Positions 1 through 12,894 of a stretch of DNA of 64,000 nucleotides are shown here, piece after piece. A model generated the notes under the pieces. The model was not told the DNA's origin, did not search any database, and worked only from the letters and a program-made list of their open reading frames with translations. The stretch is taken from NCBI RefSeq assembly GCF_016908195.1, contig NZ_JAFBDK010000004.1:183359-247358 (forward strand), written 5' to 3'. This stretch comes from Jeotgalibacillus terrae (lineage in GTDB: Bacteria > Bacillota > Bacilli > Bacillales > Jeotgalibacillaceae). Within the stretch, counting starts at the first letter, position 1. Each line of letters starts with the position of its first letter. A program made the translations under genes and the position numbers.

Positions 1-2
1 TC

Positions 3-179
3 TTCAGGCAGGAAGTAGTGGACTTTGTTCAGCTGACATTCTTCAATTTTATTTTTAATATTGCAGATGCAGCACTGACAATCGGTGTAATCATGCTGTT
101 TATTCAGATGATTTTAGAAGAAGTGCAGGAAAAGAGGAAGAAAAATGGAAAACATTCAACACTTAATACAGGAGAATGA
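3..179 (+). CDS. lspA: Lipoprotein signal peptidase LspA, C-terminal end (partial)
   Basis: Only the last 58 residues lie in the window, in the frame that starts at base 3; the gene begins upstream. The segment carries the C-terminal family motif FNIADAAL, whose aspartate is one of the two catalytic aspartates of this membrane aspartic protease. A hydrophobic last transmembrane helix (TIGVIMLFIQMI) and a short basic cytoplasmic tail follow. The enzyme removes signal peptides from prolipoproteins after lipid attachment. The reading frame runs 35 bases into rluD, so the two are probably co-transcribed and translationally coupled, as in B. subtilis. Confidence 0.9.
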   Translation, partial: FRQEVVDFVQLTFFNFIFNIADAALTIGVIMLFIQMILEEVQEKRKKNGKHSTLNTGE

Positions 180-1077
180 AAAAGGTAAGCGCATAGATGC
201 AGTGCTGGCGGGACTTGAATATAACTGGTCAAGAACGCAGGTGCAGCAATGGATCAAAGAAGGTAACATAACTGTAAACGGTGCTAAAACGAAGCCGAAT
301 TATAAAGCTGTACCGGGAGATGAGGTACAGGTTGAAATTCCGGACCCTGAACCGCTTGATGTGGAAGCAGAAGAAATGAACCTGGATGTTTATTATGAAG
401 ATGCTGATGTCATCGTCGTTAATAAACCAAAAGGAATGGTCGTACACCCGGCACCAGGTCACCTTTCAGGTACCCTGGTAAACGGTCTGATGGCTCACTG
501 TAAAGACCTTTCAGGCATTAACGGTGTCCTGCGTCCAGGTATCGTACACAGAATTGATAAAGATACATCAGGCTTATTAATGGTCGCTAAAAATGATATC
601 GCACATGAAAAGCTTGTACAGCAGTTAGTTGATAAGACGGTAACGAGAAAATATACGGCTGTTGTACATGGTGTGCTCGATAACATTGCCGGTACCATTC
701 ATGCGCCAATCGGACGGGATAAAAAAAACCGCCAGAGTATGACTGTGGTTGATGGCGGGAAGCTTGCCATCACACATTTTAACGTATTAGAGAAATTTAA
801 GGATTTCACACTTGTTGAGTGTATCCTTGAGACGGGACGCACTCATCAGATCCGCGTTCATATGAAGCATATCGGTCATCCGCTTGCAGGAGATCCGAAA
901 TATGGACCCCGTAAAACGCCTGACTTAAATGGACAGGCACTGCACGCAGGAGTTCTTGGATTTGTACATCCGAGTACTGAAGAATATATAGAATTCACTG
1001 CACCTGCTCCGGCAAGCTTTGATGAGTTTGTCGAAAAACTACGGAATGACGTTGACAATCCGGTTAAGAAAGATTAG
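145..1077 (+). CDS. rluD: RluD-family 23S rRNA pseudouridine synthase
   Basis: The 310-residue protein has an N-terminal S4 RNA-binding domain (about residues 15-75) and a pseudouridine synthase domain. The catalytic motif HRIDKDTSG has its aspartate near residue 138, and the C-terminal LETGRTHQIRVH block is present. It should isomerise specific uridines of 23S rRNA (RluA/RluD family; B. subtilis YlyB is the counterpart). The ATG follows AGAGGAAG and lies inside the end of lspA. The 3' end of the gene contains the pyr operon promoter. Family assignment is firm; the exact uridines modified cannot be read from sequence. Confidence 0.93.
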   Translation: MENIQHLIQENEKGKRIDAVLAGLEYNWSRTQVQQWIKEGNITVNGAKTKPNYKAVPGDEVQVEIPDPEPLDVEAEEMNLDVYYEDADVIVVNKPKGMVVHPAPGHLSGTLVNGLMAHCKDLSGINGVLRPGIVHRIDKDTSGLLMVAKNDIAHEKLVQQLVDKTVTRKYTAVVHGVLDNIAGTIHAPIGRDKKNRQSMTVVDGGKLAITHFNVLEKFKDFTLVECILETGRTHQIRVHMKHIGHPLAGDPKYGPRKTPDLNGQALHAGVLGFVHPSTEEYIEFTAPAPASFDEFVEKLRNDVDNPVKKD

Positions 1078-1080
1078 AAT
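1052..1080 (+). promoter_or_regulatory. Sigma-A promoter of the pyr operon
   Basis: TTGACA at 1052-1057, a 17-bp spacer and TAGAAT at 1075-1080 form a near-consensus vegetative promoter. It lies in the 3' end of rluD, and the first three bases of the -10 are the rluD stop codon. Transcription should start near 1087, just ahead of the first PyrR attenuator. Confidence 0.8.
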
Positions 1081-1102
1081 GAGAACAACTTCATAACTGA
1101 AA

Positions 1103-1197
1103 CCTTTAATCCGGTCCAGAGAGACAGGGAAGGCTTAGCGAATATTACAGCATATTTCTGCCCTTCCGACTGCTCATAAGCCGGGAGGGTTTTTTTA
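1103..1197 (+). promoter_or_regulatory. PyrR attenuator 1 (pyrR leader)
   Basis: The leader has the conserved PyrR binding loop GTCCAGAGAGA (1114-1124) inside a hairpin closed by CCTTT (1103-1107) and GGAAGG (1128-1133), the anti-antiterminator. GGGAAGG (1127-1133) can instead pair with CCCTTCC (1161-1167), forming an antiterminator that competes with the terminator. In B. subtilis, PyrR bound to UMP or UTP stabilises the first hairpin and so promotes termination. The same logic is visible here. Confidence 0.88.
1161..1197 (+). terminator. Attenuator terminator before pyrR
   Basis: CCCTTCCG (1161-1168) pairs with CGGGAGGG (1182-1189), with one G-U pair, and is followed by a run of T. The left arm is shared with the antiterminator of PyrR attenuator 1. 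Confidence 0.85.
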
Positions 1198-1200
1198 TAA

Positions 1201-1770
<570 letters not shown>

Positions 1771-1774
1771 ACAT

Positions 1775-1873
1775 CCTTTAATGCAGTCCGGAGAGGCTGG
1801 CGAAGGAGACTACAGGAGATCAGACGATCTTCTGGCGCCTCTTTGCCATGCGCTTGGCAAAGAGGCGTTTTTT
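1775..1873 (+). promoter_or_regulatory. PyrR attenuator 2 (pyrR-pyrP)
   Basis: The binding loop TCCGGAGAGG lies between CAG and CTG arms (1784-1799), with CCTT and AAGG closing the stem. An alternative antiterminator is visible: CAGGAGATC pairs with GATCTTCTG around an AGAC loop, with GGCG further out pairing to the start of the terminator arm. The loop differs from the other two sites by G for A (TCCGGAGAGG instead of TCCAGAGAGG). Confidence 0.85.
1836..1873 (+). terminator. Attenuator terminator before pyrP
   Basis: A perfect 12-bp stem, CGCCTCTTTGCC (1836-1847) with GGCAAAGAGGCG (1856-1867), is followed by six T. It is the terminator alternative of PyrR attenuator 2 and ends 16 bases before the pyrP start. 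Confidence 0.93.
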
Positions 1874-1889
1874 ATTAGGAGGAATTTCA

Positions 1890-3212
1890 ATGACAAATAC
1901 ACAAACTGCTAAACCGATTTTAGATGTGGAAGAAAGACCAAAATTAAACCAATGGCTTACACTCAGCCTCCAGCACTTATTCGCTATGTTTGGCGCAACG
2001 GTTCTCGTACCGATGCTTGTCGGTTTAAGTCCCGGCACTGCACTGCTTTCAAGCGGACTTGGCACAATTGCCTATCTGATTATCACTAAAGGACAGATAC
2101 CTGCTTATCTCGGTTCGTCTTTTGCATTCATTGCCCCAATAATCACAGCCACTGAACTCGGAGGCCCTCAGGCAGCAATGCTTGGCGCATTTTTTGCAGG
2201 GCTTGCATATGGTGCAGTAGCCATGCTGATCTATAAGTTCGGTGTAAACTGGCTGATGAGAATTCTGCCTCCGGTTGTAGTCGGTCCGGTCATCATCGTG
2301 ATTGGTCTGAGTCTTGCTGGGACTGCTGTTAATATGGCGATGTACGAAAATCCGCTTGCAGCTCCTGCTGACTTTATTTATAGCGGAACACATATCACAG
2401 TAGCGCTGATCACTCTTGCCATTACAGTCATTGCATCAATTTATTTCAAGAAATTCTTTGGACTGATACCGGTTCTTGTCGGGATTACAGGGGGTTACAT
2501 TGCCGCATTTTTTGCAGGGCTTGTGAACTTCCAGCCTGTGCTGGATGCACCATGGTTTGCTGTACCTGATCTGTATATGCCATTTGTGAATTACACACCT
2601 GAGTTCTCATGGACAGCCATTGCGATCATGGTGCCAGTCGCAATTGTGACATTATCAGAGCACACTGGTCATCAGATGGTTGTCAGTAAAGTAGTCGGAA
2701 GAAACTTTCTGGAAAAGCCGGGGCTTCACCGTTCATTACTCGGCGATGGTGTTGCGACAATGATCGCTTCCATGATTGGCGGACCTCCGAACACAACGTA
2801 CGGTGAGAATATTGGTGTTCTGGCAATCACAAGAATTTTCAGTGTGTTTGTAATAGGAGGCGCAGCAGTTCTCGCGATTCTCTTTGGATTTGTAGGAAAA
2901 ATATCCGCACTGATCAGCTCGATTCCAACGCCTGTTATGGGTGGTGTGTCGATCCTGCTCTTTGGCATTATTGCTTCGAGCGGACTCAGAATGCTGATTG
3001 AAGCAAAAGTAGATTTCGCTTATAAAAGAAACCTGATCATTGCATCTGTCATTATGATTATCGGAGTAGGCGGGGCATATGTTCAGTTCAGCGAAACATT
3101 CGTTCTGCCGGGAATGGCGCTCGCAGCGATTATAGGAATCGCACTGAACCTGATTTTACCAGGCCGCAAGAAAGAAGAAGAAACGCTTTTTAATGAAAAT
3201 AAAGCCGCATAA
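1890..3212 (+). CDS. pyrP: Uracil permease PyrP (NCS2 family)
   Basis: The 440-residue, strongly hydrophobic membrane protein is of the nucleobase:cation symporter-2 family. A soluble N-terminus of about 30 residues is followed by many transmembrane helices, with the conserved motifs SEHTGHQ and GGPPNTTYGENIG in the substrate-binding core. It should import uracil. I placed the start at ATG 1890 because AGGAGG lies 7 bases before it and the N-terminus then matches the family. An upstream start at 1848 would fall in the terminator hairpin loop. Expression is gated by PyrR attenuator 2, as in B. subtilis. Confidence 0.95.
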   Translation: MTNTQTAKPILDVEERPKLNQWLTLSLQHLFAMFGATVLVPMLVGLSPGTALLSSGLGTIAYLIITKGQIPAYLGSSFAFIAPIITATELGGPQAAMLGAFFAGLAYGAVAMLIYKFGVNWLMRILPPVVVGPVIIVIGLSLAGTAVNMAMYENPLAAPADFIYSGTHITVALITLAITVIASIYFKKFFGLIPVLVGITGGYIAAFFAGLVNFQPVLDAPWFAVPDLYMPFVNYTPEFSWTAIAIMVPVAIVTLSEHTGHQMVVSKVVGRNFLEKPGLHRSLLGDGVATMIASMIGGPPNTTYGENIGVLAITRIFSVFVIGGAAVLAILFGFVGKISALISSIPTPVMGGVSILLFGIIASSGLRMLIEAKVDFAYKRNLIIASVIMIIGVGGAYVQFSETFVLPGMALAAIIGIALNLILPGRKKEEETLFNENKAA

Positions 3213-3216
3213 CAAT

Positions 3217-3317
3217 CCTTTTAAATGAAGTCCAGAGAGGCTTTCAAAAGGGTTTCTGACAGGATCAGTCTGTCTAAAACCGCTTTTTGAGCCTGCTCTC
3301 AAAAAGCGGTTTTTTTA
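3217..3317 (+). promoter_or_regulatory. PyrR attenuator 3 (pyrP-pyrB)
   Basis: All three competing structures can be read. The anti-antiterminator is CCTTTT (3217-3222) with AAAAGG (3246-3251), enclosing the loop TCCAGAGAGG (3231-3240). The antiterminator is AAAAG/GGTTT/GACAG (3246-3262) with CTGTC/AAACC/CTTTT (3270-3288). The terminator arm begins at 3280, inside the antiterminator's right half. It should control all biosynthetic genes downstream. Confidence 0.92.
3280..3317 (+). terminator. Attenuator terminator before pyrB
   Basis: CCGCTTTTTGAG (3280-3291) and CTCAAAAAGCGG (3298-3309) form a perfect 12-bp stem followed by eight T. This is the off state of PyrR attenuator 3. Confidence 0.95.
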
Positions 3318-3350
3318 TATGATTAAGACAACTCACAGGGAGGTTCACAC

Positions 3351-4256
3351 ATGCATTTTCTCACACTTGACGAACTGACAGTTGAAGACATTTATAAGGT
3401 GCTTCATCAGGCTGAGACGCTTCAGACCCATCAGCCTCCTCCAAAGCCTGACCTGTATGCAGCCAATCTGTTTTTTGAAAACAGTACAAGAACGAAATGC
3501 AGTTTTGAAATGGCACAGAGAAAGCTCGGAATGAATGTTCTTTCCTTTGATGCCGGAACCGCTTCAATCAGTAAAGGCGAATCGCTTTATGACACAGTAA
3601 AAACGCTTGAAGCAATCGGTGTGGATGTTGTTGTAATCAGACATAGTGAAGAGAGGTACTTTGATGCACTGAAAGATAAAGTTTCCCTTTCAATCATTAA
3701 TGGCGGTGACGGAATGGGACATCACCCATCACAATGTATGCTTGATCTGCTGACGATCTACCAGGAGTTTGGCACTTTTAAAGGTCTGACAGTTACCATT
3801 GCAGGCGATATCAGGCACAGCAGAGTAGCGAGATCAAATACGTATGCGCTCCAGAGACTTGGTGCTGAGGTGAACTTTTCAGGACCTCCTGCGTGGCGTG
3901 ATCCGGAAATGACGGATATTCCATTTGTAGAAATGGATCAGGCAGTAAAAGAAAGCGATGTGGTGATGCTGCTGAGAGTGCAGCATGAAAGGCACGCTTT
4001 TGGAGAAAACTTTACGAAGCAGGAATATCATCAACAGTTCGGACTGACAGTGGACAGAGAAAGAAAAATGAAGAAAAACAGTATCATAATGCATCCTGCG
4101 CCGGTTAACCGCGGAGTTGAAATTGCAGATGAGCTGGTTGAGTGCGAACGGTCACGCATATTTAAACAGATGAAAAATGGTGTTGTGACACGTATGGCTA
4201 TGCTTCAGTATGTACAGGCAAAAAGAGAGGAGACAAAACATGAGCTTATTAATTAA
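3351..4256 (+). CDS. pyrB: Aspartate carbamoyltransferase catalytic chain
   Basis: The 301-residue enzyme condenses carbamoyl phosphate with aspartate, the committed step of pyrimidine synthesis. The carbamoyl-phosphate motif FFENSTRT lies at about residues 41-48, and the C-terminal substrate motif HPAPVNRG near residue 248. No regulatory chain gene (pyrI) is nearby, which fits the unregulated trimeric Bacillus type. GGGAGG precedes the ATG. The end overlaps pyrC by 17 bases. Confidence 0.97.
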   Translation: MHFLTLDELTVEDIYKVLHQAETLQTHQPPPKPDLYAANLFFENSTRTKCSFEMAQRKLGMNVLSFDAGTASISKGESLYDTVKTLEAIGVDVVVIRHSEERYFDALKDKVSLSIINGGDGMGHHPSQCMLDLLTIYQEFGTFKGLTVTIAGDIRHSRVARSNTYALQRLGAEVNFSGPPAWRDPEMTDIPFVEMDQAVKESDVVMLLRVQHERHAFGENFTKQEYHQQFGLTVDRERKMKKNSIIMHPAPVNRGVEIADELVECERSRIFKQMKNGVVTRMAMLQYVQAKREETKHELIN

Positions 4257-5505
4257 AGGTGCAGATATATATGGTTTTGGTGCAGGGGATGTCAGAATCG
4301 CTGAGGGAACAATTCAGTCGATCGGTAACCTCGAAGCCTTACATAACGAGGAGATCATTGAAGCGGGCGGAAAAGTTCTTTCTCCCGGCTTTACAGATGT
4401 TCATATTCACTTAAGAGAACCTGGCGGAGAACATAAAGAAACGATAAAAACAGGAACGCAGGCAGCAGCCCGGGGCGGATATACGCTTGTATGCGCAATG
4501 CCTAACACGCGACCTGTTCCGGATGATGTGGAGACACTTAACGATATCCAGAACAAAATAAAGGAAGATGCAGTTATTCCTGTTCTGCCTTACGCTTCCA
4601 TTACGCAAAATCTTGCAGGAAAAGAAATCAATGATCTTGAAAGCCTCGCAGCACAGGGAGCATTTGCATTTACTGATGACGGTGTTGGTATTCAAAGCGC
4701 AGATCAGATGCTGCAGGTAATGAAAAGAGCTGCACAGCTTAATAAGGCAGTAGTTGCACACTGTGAGGATAACAGCCTTATCCATGGCGGCTGCATGCAT
4801 GAAGGAAACCGGTCAGCCGAGCTTGGGCTGCCGGGGATTCCGTCAGTCTGTGAGTCAGTACAAATTGCAAGAGATGTATTACTTGCTGAAGCAGCAAAAT
4901 GTCATTATCACGTGTGCCATGTATCTACAAAAGAGTCAGTCAGAGTGATTCGTGATGCGAAAAAGGCGGGCATTCAAGTAACAGCTGAAGTCACACCGCA
5001 CCACCTGCTGCTCAATGAAAAAGATATTCCTGGGGAGGATGCGAACTTTAAAATGAATCCTCCGCTGCGTTCTGCAGACGATCAGCAGGCCTTAATCGAA
5101 GGTCTGGAAGATGGAACGATTGATTTTATTGCAACAGATCATGCACCGCATGCGGCTGATGAAAAAGCTGAAGGAATGCTGAGGGCACCGTTTGGCATAA
5201 CAGGTCTTGAAACAGCATTCCAGCTGCTGTATACGGAATTCGTAAAAAGCGGCCGTTGGACAATGGATCAGCTGATTAAGTGGCTGTCAGTAAAGCCCGC
5301 AGAAGTATTTGGACTGAATGCAGGGAAGCTTGCTGTTGGAGCAGACGCTGATTTGGTACTGCTGGATCTGACGGCTGAAAGTGACATTAATAAAGACAAT
5401 TTCTTATCTAAAGGAAAGAATACGCCTTTTAACGGATATAGAGTGACTGGACATGTCTCACTCACTGTAAGTAAAGGAAAAATCGTATGGCAGGAGGAAA
5501 AGTGA
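4240..5505 (+). CDS. pyrC: Dihydroorotase
   Basis: The zinc amidohydrolase of 421 residues cyclises carbamoyl-aspartate to dihydroorotate. Metal-ligand motifs are visible: [10 protein letters not shown] (about residues 53-62) and ATDHAPH (about 300-306); KMNPPLRS is the substrate-binding stretch. The start is ATG 4240, preceded by AGAGGAG. The in-frame upstream start at 4210 lacks such a site and would add an unrelated tail. It overlaps pyrB and shares one base with carA. Confidence 0.96.
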   Translation: MSLLIKGADIYGFGAGDVRIAEGTIQSIGNLEALHNEEIIEAGGKVLSPGFTDVHIHLREPGGEHKETIKTGTQAAARGGYTLVCAMPNTRPVPDDVETLNDIQNKIKEDAVIPVLPYASITQNLAGKEINDLESLAAQGAFAFTDDGVGIQSADQMLQVMKRAAQLNKAVVAHCEDNSLIHGGCMHEGNRSAELGLPGIPSVCESVQIARDVLLAEAAKCHYHVCHVSTKESVRVIRDAKKAGIQVTAEVTPHHLLLNEKDIPGEDANFKMNPPLRSADDQQALIEGLEDGTIDFIATDHAPHAADEKAEGMLRAPFGITGLETAFQLLYTEFVKSGRWTMDQLIKWLSVKPAEVFGLNAGKLAVGADADLVLLDLTAESDINKDNFLSKGKNTPFNGYRVTGHVSLTVSKGKIVWQEEK

Positions 5506-6590
5506 TGACGAAAAAGCAGCTTATTTTAGAAGATGGTTCAGTATTTTCAGGTGAAGGTTTTGGCTGGATGGGAGAAGCTGAAGGAGAAGTTGTATTCAAT
5601 ACAGGTATGACAGGCTATCAGGAAATTCTTTCAGACCCGTCTTATTGCGCCCAGATGGTTGTACTAACCTATCCGCTGATTGGGAACTACGGCATCAACA
5701 GAGATGATTTTGAGTCGATTCACCCATACATTAAAGCGCTGATCGTCAGGGAAGCATGTGATCTGCCTTCTAATTTCAGAAGTGAAGCAAGCATTGATGA
5801 CCTGCTGAAGGAAAAGAAAATCCCCGGTCTATCCGGTGTAGATACAAGAAGACTGACGCGCCTGATCAGAAGTTACGGCACGATGAAAGGCAGAATCTGT
5901 GCAGATGATGCTGATGTGAATCAAATAATTACTGAGCTGAAATCCTCTGAGCTGGCCAAAGACCAGGTCAGCCGGGTATCTACCAAGTCAGCATATCCTA
6001 GTCCCGGCAGAGGAAAGCGCGTTGTGGTTGTTGATTACGGCATGAAGCACGGAATCTTACGCGAACTGAACCGCAGACAGTGCGATGTCATCGTTGTACC
6101 TTATCACACATCAGCAAAAGAAATTTTGAGACTTCACCCGGATGGTGTGGTATTAACCAATGGCCCTGGAGATCCAAAGTCTGTACCTGAGTCTGTAGAA
6201 ACTGTCAAACAGCTGATCGGATCAGTTCCGATTTTTGGAATCTGTCTCGGTCATCAGCTGCTTGCACTTGCAGGAGGAGCTGACACGTTCAAGCTGAAAT
6301 TTGGTCATCGCGGATCCAACCACCCGGTGAAGGAACTCTCAAGCGGCAAAGTTGCGATCACATCTCAAAACCATGGTTACGCAGTAGAAGAGGACTCACT
6401 GCTGTCTACAGACTTTATCGTTACGCATAAAGCGCTGAATGATGGAACAGTTGAAGGAATACAACATAGAGATCAGCCAGCTTTCTCGGTCCAGTATCAC
6501 CCTGAAGCTTCACCCGGACCTGAAGATGCCAACGAATTATTTGATCGTTTTATCAACATGATGGAAGAGGAGGAAGTTCAATATGCCTAA
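5505..6590 (+). CDS. carA: Carbamoyl-phosphate synthase small (glutaminase) subunit, pyrimidine type
   Basis: The 361-residue subunit hydrolyses glutamine to supply ammonia to CarB. Its class I amidotransferase domain is C-terminal: nucleophile Cys in FGICLGHQ near residue 247, and the His-Glu pair in HPEAS near 332-334. Being within the pyr operon, it is the UMP-controlled enzyme (PyrAA in B. subtilis) rather than an arginine-specific copy. The ATG overlaps the pyrC stop by one base (TGATG) and follows AGGAGG. Confidence 0.96.
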   Translation: MTKKQLILEDGSVFSGEGFGWMGEAEGEVVFNTGMTGYQEILSDPSYCAQMVVLTYPLIGNYGINRDDFESIHPYIKALIVREACDLPSNFRSEASIDDLLKEKKIPGLSGVDTRRLTRLIRSYGTMKGRICADDADVNQIITELKSSELAKDQVSRVSTKSAYPSPGRGKRVVVVDYGMKHGILRELNRRQCDVIVVPYHTSAKEILRLHPDGVVLTNGPGDPKSVPESVETVKQLIGSVPIFGICLGHQLLALAGGADTFKLKFGHRGSNHPVKELSSGKVAITSQNHGYAVEEDSLLSTDFIVTHKALNDGTVEGIQHRDQPAFSVQYHPEASPGPEDANELFDRFINMMEEEEVQYA

Positions 6591-9500
6591 GCGTACTGAT
6601 ATTAAAACCATTCTCGTGATCGGATCAGGTCCGATTATTATCGGCCAGGCAGCTGAATTCGATTATGCAGGAACGCAGGCCTGCCTTGCATTAAAAGAAG
6701 AAGGTTACCGTGTTGTGCTTGTCAATTCGAACCCTGCCACCATTATGACAGACACTGAGATTGCAGATAAAGTGTATATGGAACCTTTAACAGTAGACTT
6801 TATCAGCAGAATTATCAGAATGGAAAGGCCGGATGCGCTGCTTCCGACACTTGGCGGTCAGACTGCCCTGAATCTTGCAGTAGAACTTTCTGAAAGTGGT
6901 ATTATTGAAGAATGCAATGTAGAAATTCTTGGAACAAAGCTCGATGCGATCCAGCAGGCAGAAGACAGAGATCTTTTCAGACAACTGATGAATGAGTTAA
7001 ATGAGCCGGTTCCCGAGAGTGAAATTATCCATAACCTCGATGAAGCTTACGATTTTGTTAATGAAATCGGCTATCCTGTCATCGTCCGCCCTGCATTTAC
7101 ACTTGGCGGTACAGGCGGCGGGATCTGCCACGATGAGGAAGAACTGATTGAAGTTGTCACATCAGGATTAAAATACAGTCCAGTGACGCAATGTCTGCTT
7201 GAAAAGAGCATTGCCGGATTTAAGGAAATTGAATATGAAGTCATGCGTGATAAGGATGACCATGCCATTGTTGTCTGTAATATGGAAAATATCGATCCGG
7301 TCGGTATTCATACAGGAGACTCAATCGTAGTGGCACCTTCACAGACTTTGAGTGATCGTGAATATCAGATGCTCAGAAACTGCTCACTGAAAATTATCAG
7401 AGCACTTGGCATTGAAGGAGGCTGTAATGTCCAGCTTGCACTCGACCCGGACAGCTTTCAGTACTATATTATCGAAGTCAATCCGCGTGTGAGCAGATCT
7501 TCGGCACTTGCTTCTAAAGCAACCGGTTATCCAATTGCAAAACTCGCAGCAAAAATTGCAACCGGGCTGACGCTTGATGAAATGATTAACCCGGTAACAG
7601 GTACTTCCTATGCATGTTTTGAACCGGCACTTGATTATGTTGTAACGAAAATCCCAAGATGGCCTTTTGACAAATTTGAAGCCGCAAAACGTAATCTTGG
7701 TACACAGATGAAAGCAACAGGAGAAGTGATGGCAATCGGCCGTACGCTGGAAGAATCATTGTTAAAAGCGGTACGGTCCCTTGAAAACAACGTCTATCAT
7801 CTTGAAATTGAACAGAATGATGCAGAGTGGGTAGAGCGCAGGATCAGAAAAGCAGGAGATGAAAGACTGTTTTATATCGGTGAAGCACTGCGTATGGGTG
7901 TAACGATTGAGGAAATTCATGAGTGGAGTAAAATCGATCACTTCTTCCTGAACAAAATGAATCATATCGTTCAGTACGAGAAAGTGCTGAGTGAGAGCCG
8001 TACAAAAGAAACTCTCTATAAAGCCAAAAGAATGGGCTTTAGCGATAAGACAATCGCCAGACTGTGGGATATGACTGAAGAAGATATTTATAACAGAAGA
8101 AAAGCAGAAGGCATCATGCCGGTTTATAAAATGGTTGATACATGTGCAGCAGAATTCGAATCAGAAACGCCATACTTTTACGGTACTTATGAAGATGAAA
8201 ACGAATCTGTCGTCAGCAGCCGCAAAAAAGTGATCGTTCTTGGTTCCGGCCCGATCCGTATCGGACAAGGTGTGGAATTCGATTATGCAACGGTTCATTC
8301 AGTATGGGCCATTAAAGAAGCAGGCTATGAAGCGATTGTGATTAACAGTAATCCTGAAACAGTCTCAACAGATTTCTCGATCTCAGATAAGCTGTACTTT
8401 GAGCCGCTGACGCTTGAAGATGTCATGCATGTGATTGACCTTGAGCAGCCTGAAGGTGTCGTGGTACAGTTCGGCGGACAGACTGCGATTAACCTTGCAG
8501 ACGGGCTGGCTAAAAGAGGTGTCAGGATTCTTGGTACATCTCTTGAAGATGTAGACAGAGCGGAAAATAGAGATCAGTTCGAAAAAGCATTGAAGAACCT
8601 TGACATTCCCCAGCCTGAAGGGAAAACCGCTGTTTCAGAAGAAGAGGCTGTAGTCATTGCAAGTGAGATCGGCTATCCGGTATTGGTACGGCCATCTTAT
8701 GTACTGGGCGGCAGAGCGATGGAAATTGTCTATCATGAGCAGGAACTCAGACAATACATGAACACAGCTGTAAAAGCGAGTCCTGAGCACCCGGTACTAA
8801 TAGACCGCTACCTGACCGGGAAGGAAATCGAAGTTGATGCAATCTGTGACGGTGAAACAGTTTGTATTCCGGGAATCATGGAGCACATTGAACGGGCAGG
8901 TGTACACTCAGGAGACTCGATCGCTGTCTACCCGCCGCAGACCTTAACAGCAGAGCAGATCTCAACGCTTGAAGATTATACGATCCGCCTCGCAAAAGGC
9001 TTAAACATTAAAGGGCTAATTAACATTCAGTACGTGATTTCCAAAGGAGAAATCTACGTGCTTGAAGTGAACCCGAGATCAAGCCGGACAGTACCTTTTA
9101 TGAGTAAAATTACAGGGATTCCGATGGCGAACTTAGCGATGAAAGCCATTCTTGGTGAAAAGATCAGTTCACACGGTTATGAGACTGGAATCGCAGCGCA
9201 AAAAGACGGTGTATATGTAAAGGTTCCTGTTTTCTCTTTTGCCAAGCTGAAGCGTGTGGATATTACACTTGGACCGGAAATGAAATCAACTGGGGAAGTA
9301 ATCGGTAAAGACGAAACGCTCGAGAAAGCACTTTATAAAGGCCTGACAGCAGCTGGAATGAATATCAGACATCATGGCTCAGTACTGCTGACAGTAGCTG
9401 ATAAAGATAAAGAAGCGGGGACGATGCTTGCAGAAAGATTCCACAGACTCGGGTATCATATCCTGGCAACTGAAGGTACTGCACAATCGTTCAACGAAGC

Positions 9501-9770
9501 GGGTATTCCGGCAGAGCCGATTAACAAAATCGGTGAGCAGGGCAAAACACTGATTGATGGCATTCAGTCAGGTGAAATACAGCTTGTTGTCAATACACTG
9601 ACAAAAGGAAAGCAGCCTGCAAGAGACGGGTTCAGAATCAGAAGAGAGTCAGTAGAAAATGGTGTGCCGTGTCTGACATCCCTTGATACAGCAGAAGCAA
9701 TGCTTCGCGTGCTTGAGTCCATGAACTTTACAATGGCGCCGATGAGCCCAATTAAAAAGGCGGCACTTGT

Positions 9771-9774
<4 letters not shown>
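6583..9774 (+). CDS. carB: Carbamoyl-phosphate synthase large subunit, pyrimidine type
   Basis: The 1063-residue protein has the full duplicated architecture: a carboxyphosphate ATP-grasp half (about 1-400), an oligomerisation region (about 401-550), a carbamoyl-phosphate ATP-grasp half (about 551-930) and a C-terminal MGS-like regulatory domain. The two halves show matched motifs: [17 protein letters not shown] in the second and a [16 protein letters not shown] equivalent in the first. It makes carbamoyl phosphate from bicarbonate, ammonia and two ATP. It overlaps carA by 8 bases and pyrK by 4. Confidence 0.97.
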
Positions 9775-12137
<2,363 letters not shown>

Positions 12138-12145
<8 letters not shown>

Positions 12146-12746
12146 AAAAATGGCAGCATACCTCCTTGAAATCAAAGCAGTGGAATTAAATCCGGACAAT
12201 CCATTTACGTGGGCTTCCGGTATTCAGTCACCAATCTACTGTGATAACCGGTTAATCATGTCATATCCTGAAATCAGATCTTTCGCAGCTGATCAGCTGA
12301 CAGAACTGATCAAAACAAATTTCAGTGACGCAGAAATCATTGCAGGAACGGCAACAGCAGGCATTCCCCATGCGGCCTGGGTCAGCGAAAGAATGAATCT
12401 GCCGATGAATTATGTTAGATCATCAGCTAAAAAACACGGAAAGACGAATCAGATTGAAGGAAAGGTCATACCTGGTAAAAAAGCAGTCGTGATCGAAGAT
12501 TTAATTTCAACCGGCGGCAGCAGCCTTGACGCAGTCAAAGCACTTGAGGAAGAAGGAATTGAAGTACTTGGAGTCGCTGCACTGTTTACATATGGATTCA
12601 AAAAAGCACAGCAGCAATTCAAAGAAGCGGGTGTACCGTATTTTACAGTTACTGATTTCGATACATTAATTGAGCAGGCAAAGGAAATGTCTTATATCAG
12701 TGAAGACCAAGTGACTGAACTTGCGAAGTGGAAGAGTGAGTTTTAA
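12138..12746 (+). CDS. pyrE: Orotate phosphoribosyltransferase
   Basis: The 202-residue enzyme adds the ribose phosphate of PRPP to orotate, giving OMP. The PRPP motif [20 protein letters not shown] is near residues 115-134. It is slightly shorter than the 216-residue B. subtilis protein, mainly at the C-terminus. Last gene of the pyr operon, overlapping pyrF by 8 bases. It converges on rqcH, with a hairpin-forming repeat between them. Confidence 0.96.
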
Positions 12747-12802
12747 TGTACGGCAAATGTAATAAGACGTCCAGGTGAAAATTATGCTTCAAATACAAAT
12801 CA

Positions 12803-12878
12803 GCTGACCCTTGGAGTGGAGGACGGAGGCTCACCGCCCGGGGGCAGGAAAGCACAGCCCTCCACGTATAGGGTCAGC
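12803..12878 (+). repeat. GC-rich structured intergenic repeat, copy 1
   Basis: The element is closed by perfect arms GCTGACCCT (12803-12811) and AGGGTCAGC (12870-12878), with inner arms GTGGAGG and CCTCCAC. Its core AGGCTCACCGC (12827-12837) followed by GCAGGAAAGC (12844-12853) recurs in two other gaps of this window. It lies between the convergent pyrE and rqcH and could act as a transcription barrier in both directions, although neither side has a T run. Confidence 0.8.
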
Positions 12879-12894
12879 GGTTATAAAGCGAAAC

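Noticed and set aside
1848..1889. Upstream in-frame start for pyrP
   Set aside because: It would begin in the loop of the attenuator terminator and encode a 14-residue tail not seen in the family; AGGAGG clearly serves ATG 1890.
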